Below are positions 43,072 to 51,573 of a stretch of DNA of 64,000 bases, piece after piece. The notes beneath the pieces were generated by a model that saw only the letters and a program-made list of their open reading frames with translations, was not told the DNA's origin and ran no database searches. The translations under genes and the position numbers were made by a program. Numbering within the stretch: the stretch's first letter is position 1; each line of letters starts with the position of its first letter. This DNA comes from Massilia aurea (lineage in GTDB: Bacteria > Pseudomonadota > Gammaproteobacteria > Burkholderiales > Burkholderiaceae_D). The stretch covers positions 1,116,001 to 1,180,000 of the forward strand of contig NZ_JACHBX010000001.1 of the NCBI RefSeq assembly GCF_014200505.1, in the 5' to 3' direction.

Positions 43072-44301
43072 ATGACATATACACCGGATGATGCGGCCCG
43101 TTGGTGGCGCGACGGGACGGGCTTGCAGCGCGTGGTTGCCGACCTGCTGGGCGCTGAATTGGCGGCGCTGCGGCCTGGCAGGCAGACGCTGGCGCAACCC
43201 TGGCCGGCGTCGCTCGATCTGCGCGTGGACCTGGGCGCCGATTCCCTCGAGCTGATGGGACTGGCGTCGGCGCTCGAAACCCAGTTGCACCTGCAGGGGA
43301 CGGCCGACGCGCCGCTGCTGAAGCACACGCGTCTGGGTGACTGGCTGGATGCGGCGCGCGCCGGCCTGGATGCCCACGGCAGCGCGCTGACGTTTCGTAC
43401 CTCTGGCAGCAGCGGCGCGCCCAAGCCATGCACGCATCGGCTGGCCTTGTTGTGGCAAGAAGTCGACGCGCTCGCCGAATTGCTGCCCGGCCGCCGGCGC
43501 ATCGTCAGCCTAGTGCCGGCGCACCATATCTATGGCTTCCTGTTTACCGTCCTGCTGCCGCGCCGTCTGGGTATCGACGCCGTGTGCGACCTGCGCGGCC
43601 ATGCGCCGACGGCGCTGGCTGTCCAGCTGACGGCGGGTGATCTCGTCATCGGGCATCCCGATCTGTGGCGTGCGTTCGGCCAGGCCGCCGGGCCGCTGGC
43701 GCCGGACATCGTCGGCGTGACCTCGACGGCGCCGTGTCCGCTAGATGTGGCCCGTGCTGCGCTCGGCACGGGATTGGCGCGGCTGGTGCAGGTGTATGGC
43801 AGCTCCGAGACCGCTGGCGTCGGCTGGCGCGACGAACCCGAGGGCGGCTATACGATGTTCCCGTATTGGTCACGCGATGTCCAAGGCGATGGGCTGGTGC
43901 GCCAGTGTCCTGACGGGACGCGTCAGCCAGCCATGCTGCAGGACCGGCTGGCGTGGCGTGACGACGGGCGTTTCCAGCCGGATGGGCGCATCGACCAGGC
44001 GGTGCAGGTCGGCGGCGTCAATGTGTTTCCGGGTTATGTGGCCGATGTGCTGCGGCTGCATCCGGCCGTGCTGGAGGCCAGCGTGCGCCGTATGCGGCCT
44101 GATGAAGGCGAGCGGCTCAAGGCCTTCGTGGTGGTGCGTGACGGCATGACGTTTGATGCCGGTCTGCAGACCAGTTTGCACACCTGGCTGAGCGAGCGCC
44201 TGACGGCGCCCGAATGCCCGGCAGCGTATTCGTTCGGGCCGCGCCTGCCGCGTGGAACGAGCGGCAAGCTGGCCGACTGGATCATCGACAGCGAAGTCTA
44301 G
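43072..44301 (+). CDS. p-Hydroxycinnamate (4-coumarate) ligase of the PYP-activation family
   Basis: AMP-forming ligase of about 409 residues that should activate p-coumaric acid for attachment to PYP. Adenylation motifs are TSGSSG (110-115), the YGSSE block (242-246), GRIDQAVQVGGVNVFP (306-320) and the closing catalytic lysine K399 in PRGTSGK. The protein is much shorter than ordinary 4-coumarate-CoA ligases (about 540 residues), as in the PYP-associated family. Residues 15-100 look like an acyl-carrier domain: LGADSLELMGLASALE contains a DSL serine (S58), the usual phosphopantetheine site. In-frame starts at 43057 and 43027 are possible and no start has a clear ribosome-binding site. Divergence from pyp supports the assignment. 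Confidence 0.82.
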   Translation: MTYTPDDAARWWRDGTGLQRVVADLLGAELAALRPGRQTLAQPWPASLDLRVDLGADSLELMGLASALETQLHLQGTADAPLLKHTRLGDWLDAARAGLDAHGSALTFRTSGSSGAPKPCTHRLALLWQEVDALAELLPGRRRIVSLVPAHHIYGFLFTVLLPRRLGIDAVCDLRGHAPTALAVQLTAGDLVIGHPDLWRAFGQAAGPLAPDIVGVTSTAPCPLDVARAALGTGLARLVQVYGSSETAGVGWRDEPEGGYTMFPYWSRDVQGDGLVRQCPDGTRQPAMLQDRLAWRDDGRFQPDGRIDQAVQVGGVNVFPGYVADVLRLHPAVLEASVRRMRPDEGERLKAFVVVRDGMTFDAGLQTSLHTWLSERLTAPECPAAYSFGPRLPRGTSGKLADWIIDSEV

Positions 44302-44323
44302 GGAACTCGCGGCGTGCGCGCGT

Positions 44324-44683
44324 CTACAGCGCGACGAAGGTCTCGAAGCCGCCAAAGAACATGCGCTTGACGTCGAACGGCACGCCGCCCGGTTGCATCA
44401 TGGCGGCCAGGCGTGGATCGCTCATGACTTTTTCATTGACCGCATCGCGGTGGGCCCGCGATTCATAGACGGCCCAGGCGAGGATCACCGTTTCGCCCTC
44501 TTTGAGTTGTACGCTCTGCGGGAACGACGTGTGTTCGCCGGACGAGACGTCGTCAGCAATCCATTCACGGTATTCAAGCGCGCCATGCTCGCGCCAGACG
44601 GCGCCGGCCAGTTGGGCCTGGGCGCGGTAAGTTTCGATGCTGGAAGTGGGAAGCGGAAGGACAAAACCATCGACATATGCCAT
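44324..44683 (-). CDS. DUF1428 (YbaA-like) protein
   Basis: A 119-residue protein of the DUF1428 family, with MAYVDGFVLPLP, WREHGALEYREWIADDV and the closing DVKRMFFGGFETFV. It has a dimeric ferredoxin-like (ABM) fold in related structures; its function is unknown. GGGAGAT precedes the start at 44683. It converges on the ligase gene with a 22-base gap and no visible terminator between them. Confidence 0.9.
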   Translation of the reverse strand: MAYVDGFVLPLPTSSIETYRAQAQLAGAVWREHGALEYREWIADDVSSGEHTSFPQSVQLKEGETVILAWAVYESRAHRDAVNEKVMSDPRLAAMMQPGGVPFDVKRMFFGGFETFVAL

Positions 44684-44747
44684 GTGGATCTCCCTGGACG
44701 GTTGGATGCGCGGCGCGCGTCTGTGACCCACCAGTACACGGCCCACA

Positions 44748-44775
44748 AGGTTCCCGACGGTGGTGTCGGGAACCT
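44748..44775 (-). terminator. Hairpin after mrcA
   Basis: An 11-bp perfect stem (AGGTTCCCGAC at 44748-44758, GTCGGGAACCT at 44765-44775) with a 6-base loop lies immediately downstream of the minus-strand mrcA stop. No T-tract follows on the minus strand, so it may be a weak terminator. Confidence 0.5.
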
Positions 44776-44779
44776 CAGG

Positions 44780-47275
44780 CTACCACAGGCTGTTGTCGGG
44801 TGCCGGTGCTTGCGGGGGCTGTTGCGGCGGCAGCGCTGGCGGCTGCGGTGCTTGCGGTGCTTGCGGTGCCGGCTGCGGCGGCTGCGCCGGCGGCGTTGGG
44901 GGCGCGACATTGGGCAGGGCCTCGAGCGGCGACGGTCCCTCGAGCGGTGCGTCGTCGAGCGGCTGCTGGAACTCGTCGACCGGCGCCGCCGGCGGCGCGA
45001 CTGCGATGTCGATGGTGCGGGTCTCGACCGCATCGGCATATTCGGGATAGATCCAGTCGCGGCCATCGTTGACCAGGTCGTCCGGTGGCGTGCGCTCCTG
45101 CGGCGGGACCTTGGCCAGCGCCACGCGCATGTAGTCGATCCAGATCGGCATCGCCAGCGTCGAGCCGAATTCGCGGCCGCCCAGCGAGCGCGGTTCATCG
45201 TAGCCCATCCACGATACCGCCACCACCTTGCCCGCGTAGCCGGCAAACCAGCCATCGATCGCATCATTCGTGGTGCCGGTCTTGCCGGCCAGGTCGGTGC
45301 GCCCAAGCTGCTTGGCCGAGCCGGCCGCAGTGCCAAAACGGGCCACGTCGCGCAGCATGCTGTCGACGACGAAGGCATTTCTTGCCGTGATGACGCGGGT
45401 GGCTTCCTGCGGGCCCTGGGATGGCGGCACTTCAGCAATCACGCTGCCATTGCCGTCGACAATGCGCTGGATCAGGTAGGGCTTGACGCGGTAGCCGCCG
45501 TTGGCAAACACCGAGTAAGCGCCGGCCAGCTGCAGCGGCGTGACGGCGCCCGTGCCCAGCGCCATCGTGTAGTTGCGCGGATGGCGCGCCAGGTCGAAGC
45601 CGAAGTGCTCAAGGTACTGGTGCGCGAAATCGACCGACACCGCACGCAGCACGCGCACGGTCGGGACGTTCTTGGACTTGACGAGCGCCTGGCGCAGCGT
45701 GACTTCGCCATCGAACACGCCGTCGTCGTTTTGCGGGCGCCATGGATTGTCCTCGCTGGCGCCGGGCAGTTCGATCGGCGCATCGAGAATGCGGGTCGTG
45801 GGCGAATAGCCTTTTTCAAGGGCGGCCGAATACACGAACGGCTTGATACTCGATCCCGGCTGGCGCCACGCCTGCGTCACGTGGTTGAACTTTTGCAGGT
45901 TGTAGTCGAAACCGCCGACCAGCGCGTGGTAGGCGCCAGTCTCAGCGTCGATCGCCACGAACGCCGCCTCGACCTGGGGCACCTGCACGATGGCCCAGTC
46001 ACCGGCCTTGTCCTTGCTGACGCGGATGACCGCGCCCGGTGTGATCCGCAGCGACTCGCGCGCCGTAGGCTGCAAGCCGGGGCTGGCGAATTTCAGGCCG
46101 GCGCCCTTGATGACGATGTCTTCGCCGGACAGCAGCGTCACCCGCACCTGGCTCGTGCTGGCCGCCAGCACGACGCCGGCCAGCAAGCCGTCGCTGGAGC
46201 GGCGCGCCTGCAGTGCATCGGCAATCGCCTCGTCGCGCTGTTCAGGGTCAGATGGCAGCTCGACGCGCGCCTCGGGGCCGCGGTAGCCATGGCGGCCATC
46301 GTAGGCCAGCACGTTGCGGCGCACCGATTCATACGCGGCCTTTTGCTCGGCCGCGCGGATCGTCGTCGTGACCACGATGCCGCGCGTGTAGGCTTCTTCG
46401 CCGAACTGTTCGTAGACCGCCTGGCGCGCCAGCTCCGCGACATACTGGGCCGGCGTATCGAATTTCTGGCCAGCGTCGCGTTTGACGCGCAGCGGTTCGG
46501 CCAGCGCCGCGGTGTACTGCGCCTGGGTGATCGTGCCCAGTTCGAGCAGGCGCTTGAGGATGGCGTGCTGGCGCGCTGCAGCGCGTTTCGGGTTCGATAC
46601 CGGATTGGTGCGCGCCGGATTCTGCGGCAGGCCGGCCAGCATCGCCGTTTCGGCCAGCGACAGCTGATCGAGCGTCTTGCCGAAGTAGCTGCGCGCTGCG
46701 CTTGAAAAACCGTATGAGCGCTGGCCCAGGTAGATCTGGTTCATGTACAGCTCGAGGATCTGGTCCTTGGTCAGCGAGCCTTCGATCTTGTAGGCGAGGG
46801 CGACTTCGGTCAGCTTGCGCGACAGGGTCTTCTCGTTGGTGAGGAAGAAGTTGCGGGCGACCTGCATCGTGATGGTGGATGCGCCCTGGCGGAACCCGCC
46901 GCGCAGGTTGGCGCGGGCTGCGCCCATCGCGCGGATGAAGTCGATGCCGCCGTGTTCATAGAAGCGCGTGTCCTCGATGGCCAGCACCGCGCTTTTCATC
47001 ATCGCCGGGATTTTCGCGATCGGGACAAAGTCGCGGTGCTCGACGCCGAACTGGCCGATCAGCACATTGTCCTGCGTGTAGATGCGCAGCGGGATCTTGG
47101 GGCGGTAGTCGGTGACGGCGTCGATCGCCGGCACCTTGGGGCTGATCGCGCTCCACACGCCGATGGCCAGGCCGGCCGCAATCAGCACCAGCGCAGCGAA
47201 AAAGATCAGCACGTACGCGTACGCGCGCTTCATGCCCAGCAGGGTTTTTCCGGACTGTTGGTTGGTCGCTTTCAC
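44780..47275 (-). CDS. mrcA: Penicillin-binding protein 1A (class A, bifunctional)
   Basis: Inner-membrane peptidoglycan synthase with glycosyltransferase and transpeptidase activities; about 831 residues. A short cytoplasmic tail and one membrane helix (about residues 16-40) come first. The GT51 domain has EDTRFYEHGGID, QGASTITMQVARNFF and KILELYMNQIYLGQ-like sequence. An OB-like PBP1A insertion domain with SGEDIVIKGAG follows. The transpeptidase carries GSSIKP, SKNVPT and KTGTTND. The C-terminal tail of about 70 residues is Pro/Gln/Ala-rich. I use GTG at 47275, which has GAGAG seven bases upstream; ATG at 47233 (MKRAYAYV) is the alternative. It is divergent from the OPT transporter gene. 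Confidence 0.93.
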   Translation of the reverse strand: MKATNQQSGKTLLGMKRAYAYVLIFFAALVLIAAGLAIGVWSAISPKVPAIDAVTDYRPKIPLRIYTQDNVLIGQFGVEHRDFVPIAKIPAMMKSAVLAIEDTRFYEHGGIDFIRAMGAARANLRGGFRQGASTITMQVARNFFLTNEKTLSRKLTEVALAYKIEGSLTKDQILELYMNQIYLGQRSYGFSSAARSYFGKTLDQLSLAETAMLAGLPQNPARTNPVSNPKRAAARQHAILKRLLELGTITQAQYTAALAEPLRVKRDAGQKFDTPAQYVAELARQAVYEQFGEEAYTRGIVVTTTIRAAEQKAAYESVRRNVLAYDGRHGYRGPEARVELPSDPEQRDEAIADALQARRSSDGLLAGVVLAASTSQVRVTLLSGEDIVIKGAGLKFASPGLQPTARESLRITPGAVIRVSKDKAGDWAIVQVPQVEAAFVAIDAETGAYHALVGGFDYNLQKFNHVTQAWRQPGSSIKPFVYSAALEKGYSPTTRILDAPIELPGASEDNPWRPQNDDGVFDGEVTLRQALVKSKNVPTVRVLRAVSVDFAHQYLEHFGFDLARHPRNYTMALGTGAVTPLQLAGAYSVFANGGYRVKPYLIQRIVDGNGSVIAEVPPSQGPQEATRVITARNAFVVDSMLRDVARFGTAAGSAKQLGRTDLAGKTGTTNDAIDGWFAGYAGKVVAVSWMGYDEPRSLGGREFGSTLAMPIWIDYMRVALAKVPPQERTPPDDLVNDGRDWIYPEYADAVETRTIDIAVAPPAAPVDEFQQPLDDAPLEGPSPLEALPNVAPPTPPAQPPQPAPQAPQAPQPPALPPQQPPQAPAPDNSLW

Positions 47276-47438
47276 TGCCGAACTCTCACTGTAAAAGTTG
47301 CTGCAGGCCACGTGGTGGGCCAGGATCGGGCGATTATAGTCCGCTTTCGGCGCGCGCTTTCTTTCCGTACGTGCATGTGCGATATTCCTGCTTTCGGTTC
47401 GTCCGCAGTGGCGAGCTACGCCCGCCAACAAGGACACC

Positions 47439-49691
47439 ATGCCGCCCGATTCAAGCTTCAAACCGTATATTCCCGCCCATGCCCAACTGGCAGAAATGAC
47501 GCCACGCGCCCTGATCATGGGCGTCATTCTCGGCATGATCTTCGGCGCGTCGTCGCTGTACCTGGTGCTCAAGGTTGGCCTGACCGTCAGCGCCTCGATC
47601 CCGGTAGCGGTCATCGCCATCACGCTGTTCGGCGTGGCCAAGCAACTGGGCGCACGCGAATCGACGATCCTCGAAAACAGCATCGCGCAGACAGCCGGTT
47701 CGGCCGGCGAATCGCTGGCCTTCGGCCTGGGCGTAACCATGCCGGCGATCCTGATCCTGGGCTTCGACCTGGAAATCTCGCGCGTGCTGCTGGTGGGCGT
47801 GCTCGGTGGCCTGCTCGGCATCCTGATGATGATCCCGCTGCGCCGCACGCTGATCGTCGACCAGCACCGCGAACTGAAATACCCGGAAGGCACGGCCTGC
47901 GCCGAAGTGCTCAAGGCCGCGGCGACCGACGTCTCGCGCGACGCTGCGGGCGAAGTGCGCATCGCCGGCAGCGACGCGGTGCGCATCGCCAAGCGCCGCG
48001 CGCTGCTGATTTTTGGCGGCTTTGGCATCGGCATCCTGTACAAGACGCTCAGCGTGTCGTTCAAGGGCTGGCGCGATACGGTCAACTTCGAGTTCGGCGC
48101 GCCGCTCAAGACGGGCAGCATCGGCGCCGAGATCTCGCCCGAGCTGGTGGGCGTGGGCTACATCATCGGCCCGCGCATCGCGTTCACGATGGCGGCCGGT
48201 GGCGTGCTGGCGTCGCTGATGCTGGTCCCGATGATCAAATTCTTCGGCGAGCTGGCCAGCACGCCGCTCTCGCCCGGCACTATCCCGATCCGCGACATGA
48301 CGGGCGACGATATCCGCAGCGCCTACATCCTCTACATCGGTGCCGGCGCAGTCGCCACGGGCGGCCTGATCTCGCTGGCGCGCTCGCTGCCGACAATCTG
48401 GAATGGCTTGCGCGGCGGCCTGGCCGGCATGAAGAACAGTCGCGACGCCGTAGTTGATACCTCCTTGCGCACCGACCGCGACATCCCGATGAAGTGGGTC
48501 GTCATCGGGTGCCTCGCGATCGTCGCCGTCATTTCGCTGGCCGCGCCGCTGCACATGAACGTGCTCGGCGCGGTGCTGATCTTGGTCTTCGGCTTTCTGT
48601 TCGCGACCGTGTCGTCGCGGCTGGTGGGCGAGATCGGGTCGTCGTCCAATCCGATCTCCGGGATGGCCGTGGCCACGCTGCTGTTTACCTGCCTGATCTT
48701 CCTGCTGATGGGCTGGACGGGCGGCCAGTATTACGTGACGGCGCTGTCGGTCGGCGCGATCGTCTGCATCGCCGCCAGCAATGCCGGCACCACGTCGCAG
48801 GATCTGAAGACCGGCTACCTGGTCGGCTCCACACCGCGCATGCAGCAATACGCGATCCTGTGCGGCGCGTTTGCATCGGCGCTGATCCTGGGACCGGTGC
48901 TGCTCAAGCTGAACGACGCGGGTACCGTCTACGTGCCGGCAGCGCAGGTGGCGCCAGGCCTGACGGTCGATGCGTCCCGGTTGACCGACACCGGCACGCT
49001 GCATGGCCCGCAGGCCGACACGGACAAGAACACCTATAAAGTCTGGCACAAGACCGACACGGTTGGCGGCCCGGCCGGCAAGTACTTCGTCGACAACGCA
49101 GGCAAGGCCGTGTACCTGGTCGACCCGGGCATCAACGGCCACCACAAGACGCGGCCCGATGGCACCGAAGTGAAAAAATACGATGCGCCGAAAGCCGTGC
49201 TGATGTCGTACATCATCAAGGGCATCCTGGACCGCGAGCTGCCATGGACGCTGGTGCTGTTCGGGGTGATGATCGCGATCGTGCTGGAGATGGCGGGGAT
49301 CGCGTCGCTGGCGTTTTCGGTGGGCGTCTACCTGCCGCTGGTGGCAACGCTGCCGATCGCCATTGGCGGCACGGTGCGCTGGCTGGCAGACCGCCGCAAC
49401 AACAAGCTGCCGCAGAACCTGGGCCTGAACGAAGAAGAGCGCCAGGCCGCAAATGACCGCAGCTCGGGCGTGCTGCTGGCATCGGGCTATATCGCCGGCG
49501 GCGCACTGGCCGGGATCATCATCGCAATCACGGCGGGCGTGCTGACGGACTTCGACGCTGCGGCTGCGCGCTGGGCCGAAGCGTACAACCCGTTCTTCGC
49601 CGGTGACAGCGCGAACGTCCTGAGCATGCTGCCGTATGCGGTGATCGTTGGGCTGCTGTTCTGGGTCGCGCGTGAGAAGGCGGTACGGTAG
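47439..49691 (+). CDS. OPT family oligopeptide transporter
   Basis: Polytopic membrane protein of 750 residues with the OPT/YSL pattern. The N-terminal PRALIMGVILGMIFGASSLYL block and the KVGLTVSASIPVAVIAI and ENSIAQTAGSAGESLAFG motifs match the bacterial TIGR00733-type group. A large soluble loop of about 120 residues (roughly 505-590) lies between the two membrane halves. It probably takes up small peptides by proton symport; a metal-chelate substrate cannot be excluded. The TAG stop is the first three bases of a palindromic repeat. The gene faces a second peptide transporter (POT) across a shared terminator. Confidence 0.9.
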   Translation: MPPDSSFKPYIPAHAQLAEMTPRALIMGVILGMIFGASSLYLVLKVGLTVSASIPVAVIAITLFGVAKQLGARESTILENSIAQTAGSAGESLAFGLGVTMPAILILGFDLEISRVLLVGVLGGLLGILMMIPLRRTLIVDQHRELKYPEGTACAEVLKAAATDVSRDAAGEVRIAGSDAVRIAKRRALLIFGGFGIGILYKTLSVSFKGWRDTVNFEFGAPLKTGSIGAEISPELVGVGYIIGPRIAFTMAAGGVLASLMLVPMIKFFGELASTPLSPGTIPIRDMTGDDIRSAYILYIGAGAVATGGLISLARSLPTIWNGLRGGLAGMKNSRDAVVDTSLRTDRDIPMKWVVIGCLAIVAVISLAAPLHMNVLGAVLILVFGFLFATVSSRLVGEIGSSSNPISGMAVATLLFTCLIFLLMGWTGGQYYVTALSVGAIVCIAASNAGTTSQDLKTGYLVGSTPRMQQYAILCGAFASALILGPVLLKLNDAGTVYVPAAQVAPGLTVDASRLTDTGTLHGPQADTDKNTYKVWHKTDTVGGPAGKYFVDNAGKAVYLVDPGINGHHKTRPDGTEVKKYDAPKAVLMSYIIKGILDRELPWTLVLFGVMIAIVLEMAGIASLAFSVGVYLPLVATLPIAIGGTVRWLADRRNNKLPQNLGLNEEERQAANDRSSGVLLASGYIAGGALAGIIIAITAGVLTDFDAAAARWAEAYNPFFAGDSANVLSMLPYAVIVGLLFWVAREKAVR

Positions 49692-49722
49692 GGTGGACGG
49701 GTCCCCCGTCCACGCGTTCAAG
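49689..49722. repeat. REP-like palindrome overlapping the OPT stop codon
   Basis: TAGGGTGGACGGG...CCCGTCCACGCGTTCAA matches the left half of the 18239-18336 element, with a compensatory change in the stem (GGCGGG/CCCGCC there, GACGGG/CCCGTC here). The first three bases are the OPT transporter's TAG stop codon. Only a single unit is present. Confidence 0.75.
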
Positions 49723-49757
49723 ATTCCAACATCGCATCACATCAAGGTGGTTGAAAC

Positions 49758-49790
49758 AAAAAACGGCGGCCCGCAGGCCGCCGTTTTTTT
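49758..49790. terminator. Bidirectional terminator between the OPT and POT transporter genes
   Basis: CGGCGGCC at 49764-49771 pairs with GGCCGCCG at 49776-49783. The stem is flanked by six As on the left and seven Ts on the right, between two convergent genes. Confidence 0.93.
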
Positions 49791-49807
49791 ATTGGTGCGA
49801 ATGACGC

Positions 49808-51313
49808 TTACTTCACGCCGTGCATCAGCTTCTGGATCACCGGTGCCAGCAGCACCAGCAGGATGCCGCCGCCCAGCAGCGACAGCAGACCAAAGTTGTA
49901 GCCGTCGAGCGCCGATGCCACCGTCATGCCGGTTTCACCCGAGACGTGCGAGGCGAAGATGCCCGACAGGTTGTTGCCGATACCGGTCGACAGGAACCAG
50001 CCGCCCATGCCCAGGCCGACGAGGCGGGTAGGGGCCAGCTTGGTGACCATCGACAGGCCGATTGGCGACAGGCACAGCTCACCGACCGACTGGATCACGT
50101 ACACGGCGAACAGCGTCCAGAACGGGATCTTGCCGTTACCGTCGATCAGCTGCGACAGGGCGTAGACCAGCAGGCCGAACGCGATGCCGTTGAAGATCAG
50201 GCCCAGGCCGAACTTGCGTGGAATCGATGGGTTGGCGTTGCGCTTGCCCAGCCAGACCCAGACGGCGGCGATGATCGGTGCGAAGACGATGATGGCCACC
50301 GAGTTCACCGACTGGAACCAGGCGACAGGGAAGGTCCAGCCGTTCAGGTTGCGGTCGACGATGTTATCGGCCAGGAAGGTGAACGAGCTGCCGGCCTGCT
50401 CGAAGAAGCACCAGAACAGGACGTTGAAGAAGAAGATGATCATCATCGCCCAGGTCTTGTCGCGGGCCACTTTGCCTTCGCGGATACCTTCGATGATCAG
50501 CATCGCAGCCAGGCCGATGAACAATACGGTCAGCAGGATCTGCAGGTTGGCAGCGCCGGCTTGCAGCAGCATGTAGACGATCGGGATCACGATCAGCGAA
50601 CCGACGATGACGACGGCCAGGCGCTTTGGGCTGGCCAGTTCGCCGACCGGTGCGCCGATGCCCTGGAGCGTCTTGCGGCCGATGAAGAACCAGACCAGCG
50701 AGATCAGCATGCCGATGCCCGAGGCCAGGAACACGATCTTGTACGCTGGCATGGCGGCGGTGCCGAACACTTTTTCAGCCAGCAGCTGGGTCAGGATCGG
50801 TGCGAAGAATGCGCCGACGTTGATGCCCATGTAGAAGATGGTGAAGCCGGAATCGCGACGGGTGTCGTTCAGCGCGTACAGCTGGCCAACCATGGCCGAG
50901 ATGTTTGGCTTGAACATGCCGTTACCGACGATGATGGTCGCCAGACCCAGCTTGAACACGTCCTGGTTCGGAATCGAAATCATGAACAGGCCGGCCGCCA
51001 TGAAGATGGCGCCGACCAGAATCGAGCGTTGATAACCGATGACGCGGTCGGCCACGTAGCCGCCGAAGACGGCGCCGGCATACACCAGCGCGAGGTAGGA
51101 ACCGTAGGTGAGGTTGGCACTGGCCTGGCCTGCCGCGTCGCCGGCATAGAACTGGCCGACGATGTAGAGGACGAGTGCCCAACGAATGCCATAGAAAGCG
51201 AAGCGCTCCCAGAATTCCGTCATGAACAGCATCCACAGCGGTGCTGGATGGCCCATGATCTGCTTGAACTCTGGAAGAGGTCCCCGAGCTGGGGTAGTAG
51301 CTGCACCGCTCAT
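49808..51313 (-). CDS. POT/PTR family di-/tripeptide proton symporter
   Basis: Membrane protein of 501 residues with about twelve to fourteen helices. The ExxERF proton-coupling motif is present as EFWERFAFYG. The PTR2 signatures GGYVADRVIGYQRSILVGAIFM and FTIFYMGINVGAFFAP are present too, as is the C-terminal ELCLSPIGLSMVTKLAP block. It imports di- and tripeptides. A GGAGGAA site lies directly upstream of the ATG. It is divergent from ppnN. Confidence 0.92.
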   Translation of the reverse strand: MSGAATTPARGPLPEFKQIMGHPAPLWMLFMTEFWERFAFYGIRWALVLYIVGQFYAGDAAGQASANLTYGSYLALVYAGAVFGGYVADRVIGYQRSILVGAIFMAAGLFMISIPNQDVFKLGLATIIVGNGMFKPNISAMVGQLYALNDTRRDSGFTIFYMGINVGAFFAPILTQLLAEKVFGTAAMPAYKIVFLASGIGMLISLVWFFIGRKTLQGIGAPVGELASPKRLAVVIVGSLIVIPIVYMLLQAGAANLQILLTVLFIGLAAMLIIEGIREGKVARDKTWAMMIIFFFNVLFWCFFEQAGSSFTFLADNIVDRNLNGWTFPVAWFQSVNSVAIIVFAPIIAAVWVWLGKRNANPSIPRKFGLGLIFNGIAFGLLVYALSQLIDGNGKIPFWTLFAVYVIQSVGELCLSPIGLSMVTKLAPTRLVGLGMGGWFLSTGIGNNLSGIFASHVSGETGMTVASALDGYNFGLLSLLGGGILLVLLAPVIQKLMHGVK

Positions 51314-51456
51314 GCGGTTCCTCCCGAAAATGTAATGACAAGGTAATTGTTATATGGCGCTATTCGACGGGCGAACGTTCCAATAGGCACGCATTCTAGT
51401 GCATATCCTGCATCATACGAAGCTTTTTTGCCGGTGCGCCAACGGGTCCCGAACAT

Positions 51457-51469
51457 GGTGCACTGCACC
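51457..51469. promoter_or_regulatory. Palindromic site in the POT transporter/ppnN divergent region
   Basis: A perfect GGTGCA-C-TGCACC palindrome lies in the 260-base divergent region, followed by CCTGTTTTGGGG. It resembles half-sites of nitrogen-control (NtrC) boxes, which would suit a peptide transporter, but the spacing does not match the full consensus. A GCGCATGCGC palindrome lies 12 bases beyond its end. Confidence 0.35.
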
Positions 51470-51573
51470 CTGTTTTGGGGCGCGCATGCGCCATCGGATT
51501 GGCGTATATTGCTGTACAGGACGGTCAGATTATTGGCAGTCCGCATCACAGAATCGAACGAGGACATCAGACC

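Noticed and set aside
51499-51514. A sigma-54-like promoter TTGGCGTATATTGCTG upstream of ppnN
   Set aside because: The GG and GC doublets are 8 bases apart, not the required 10.
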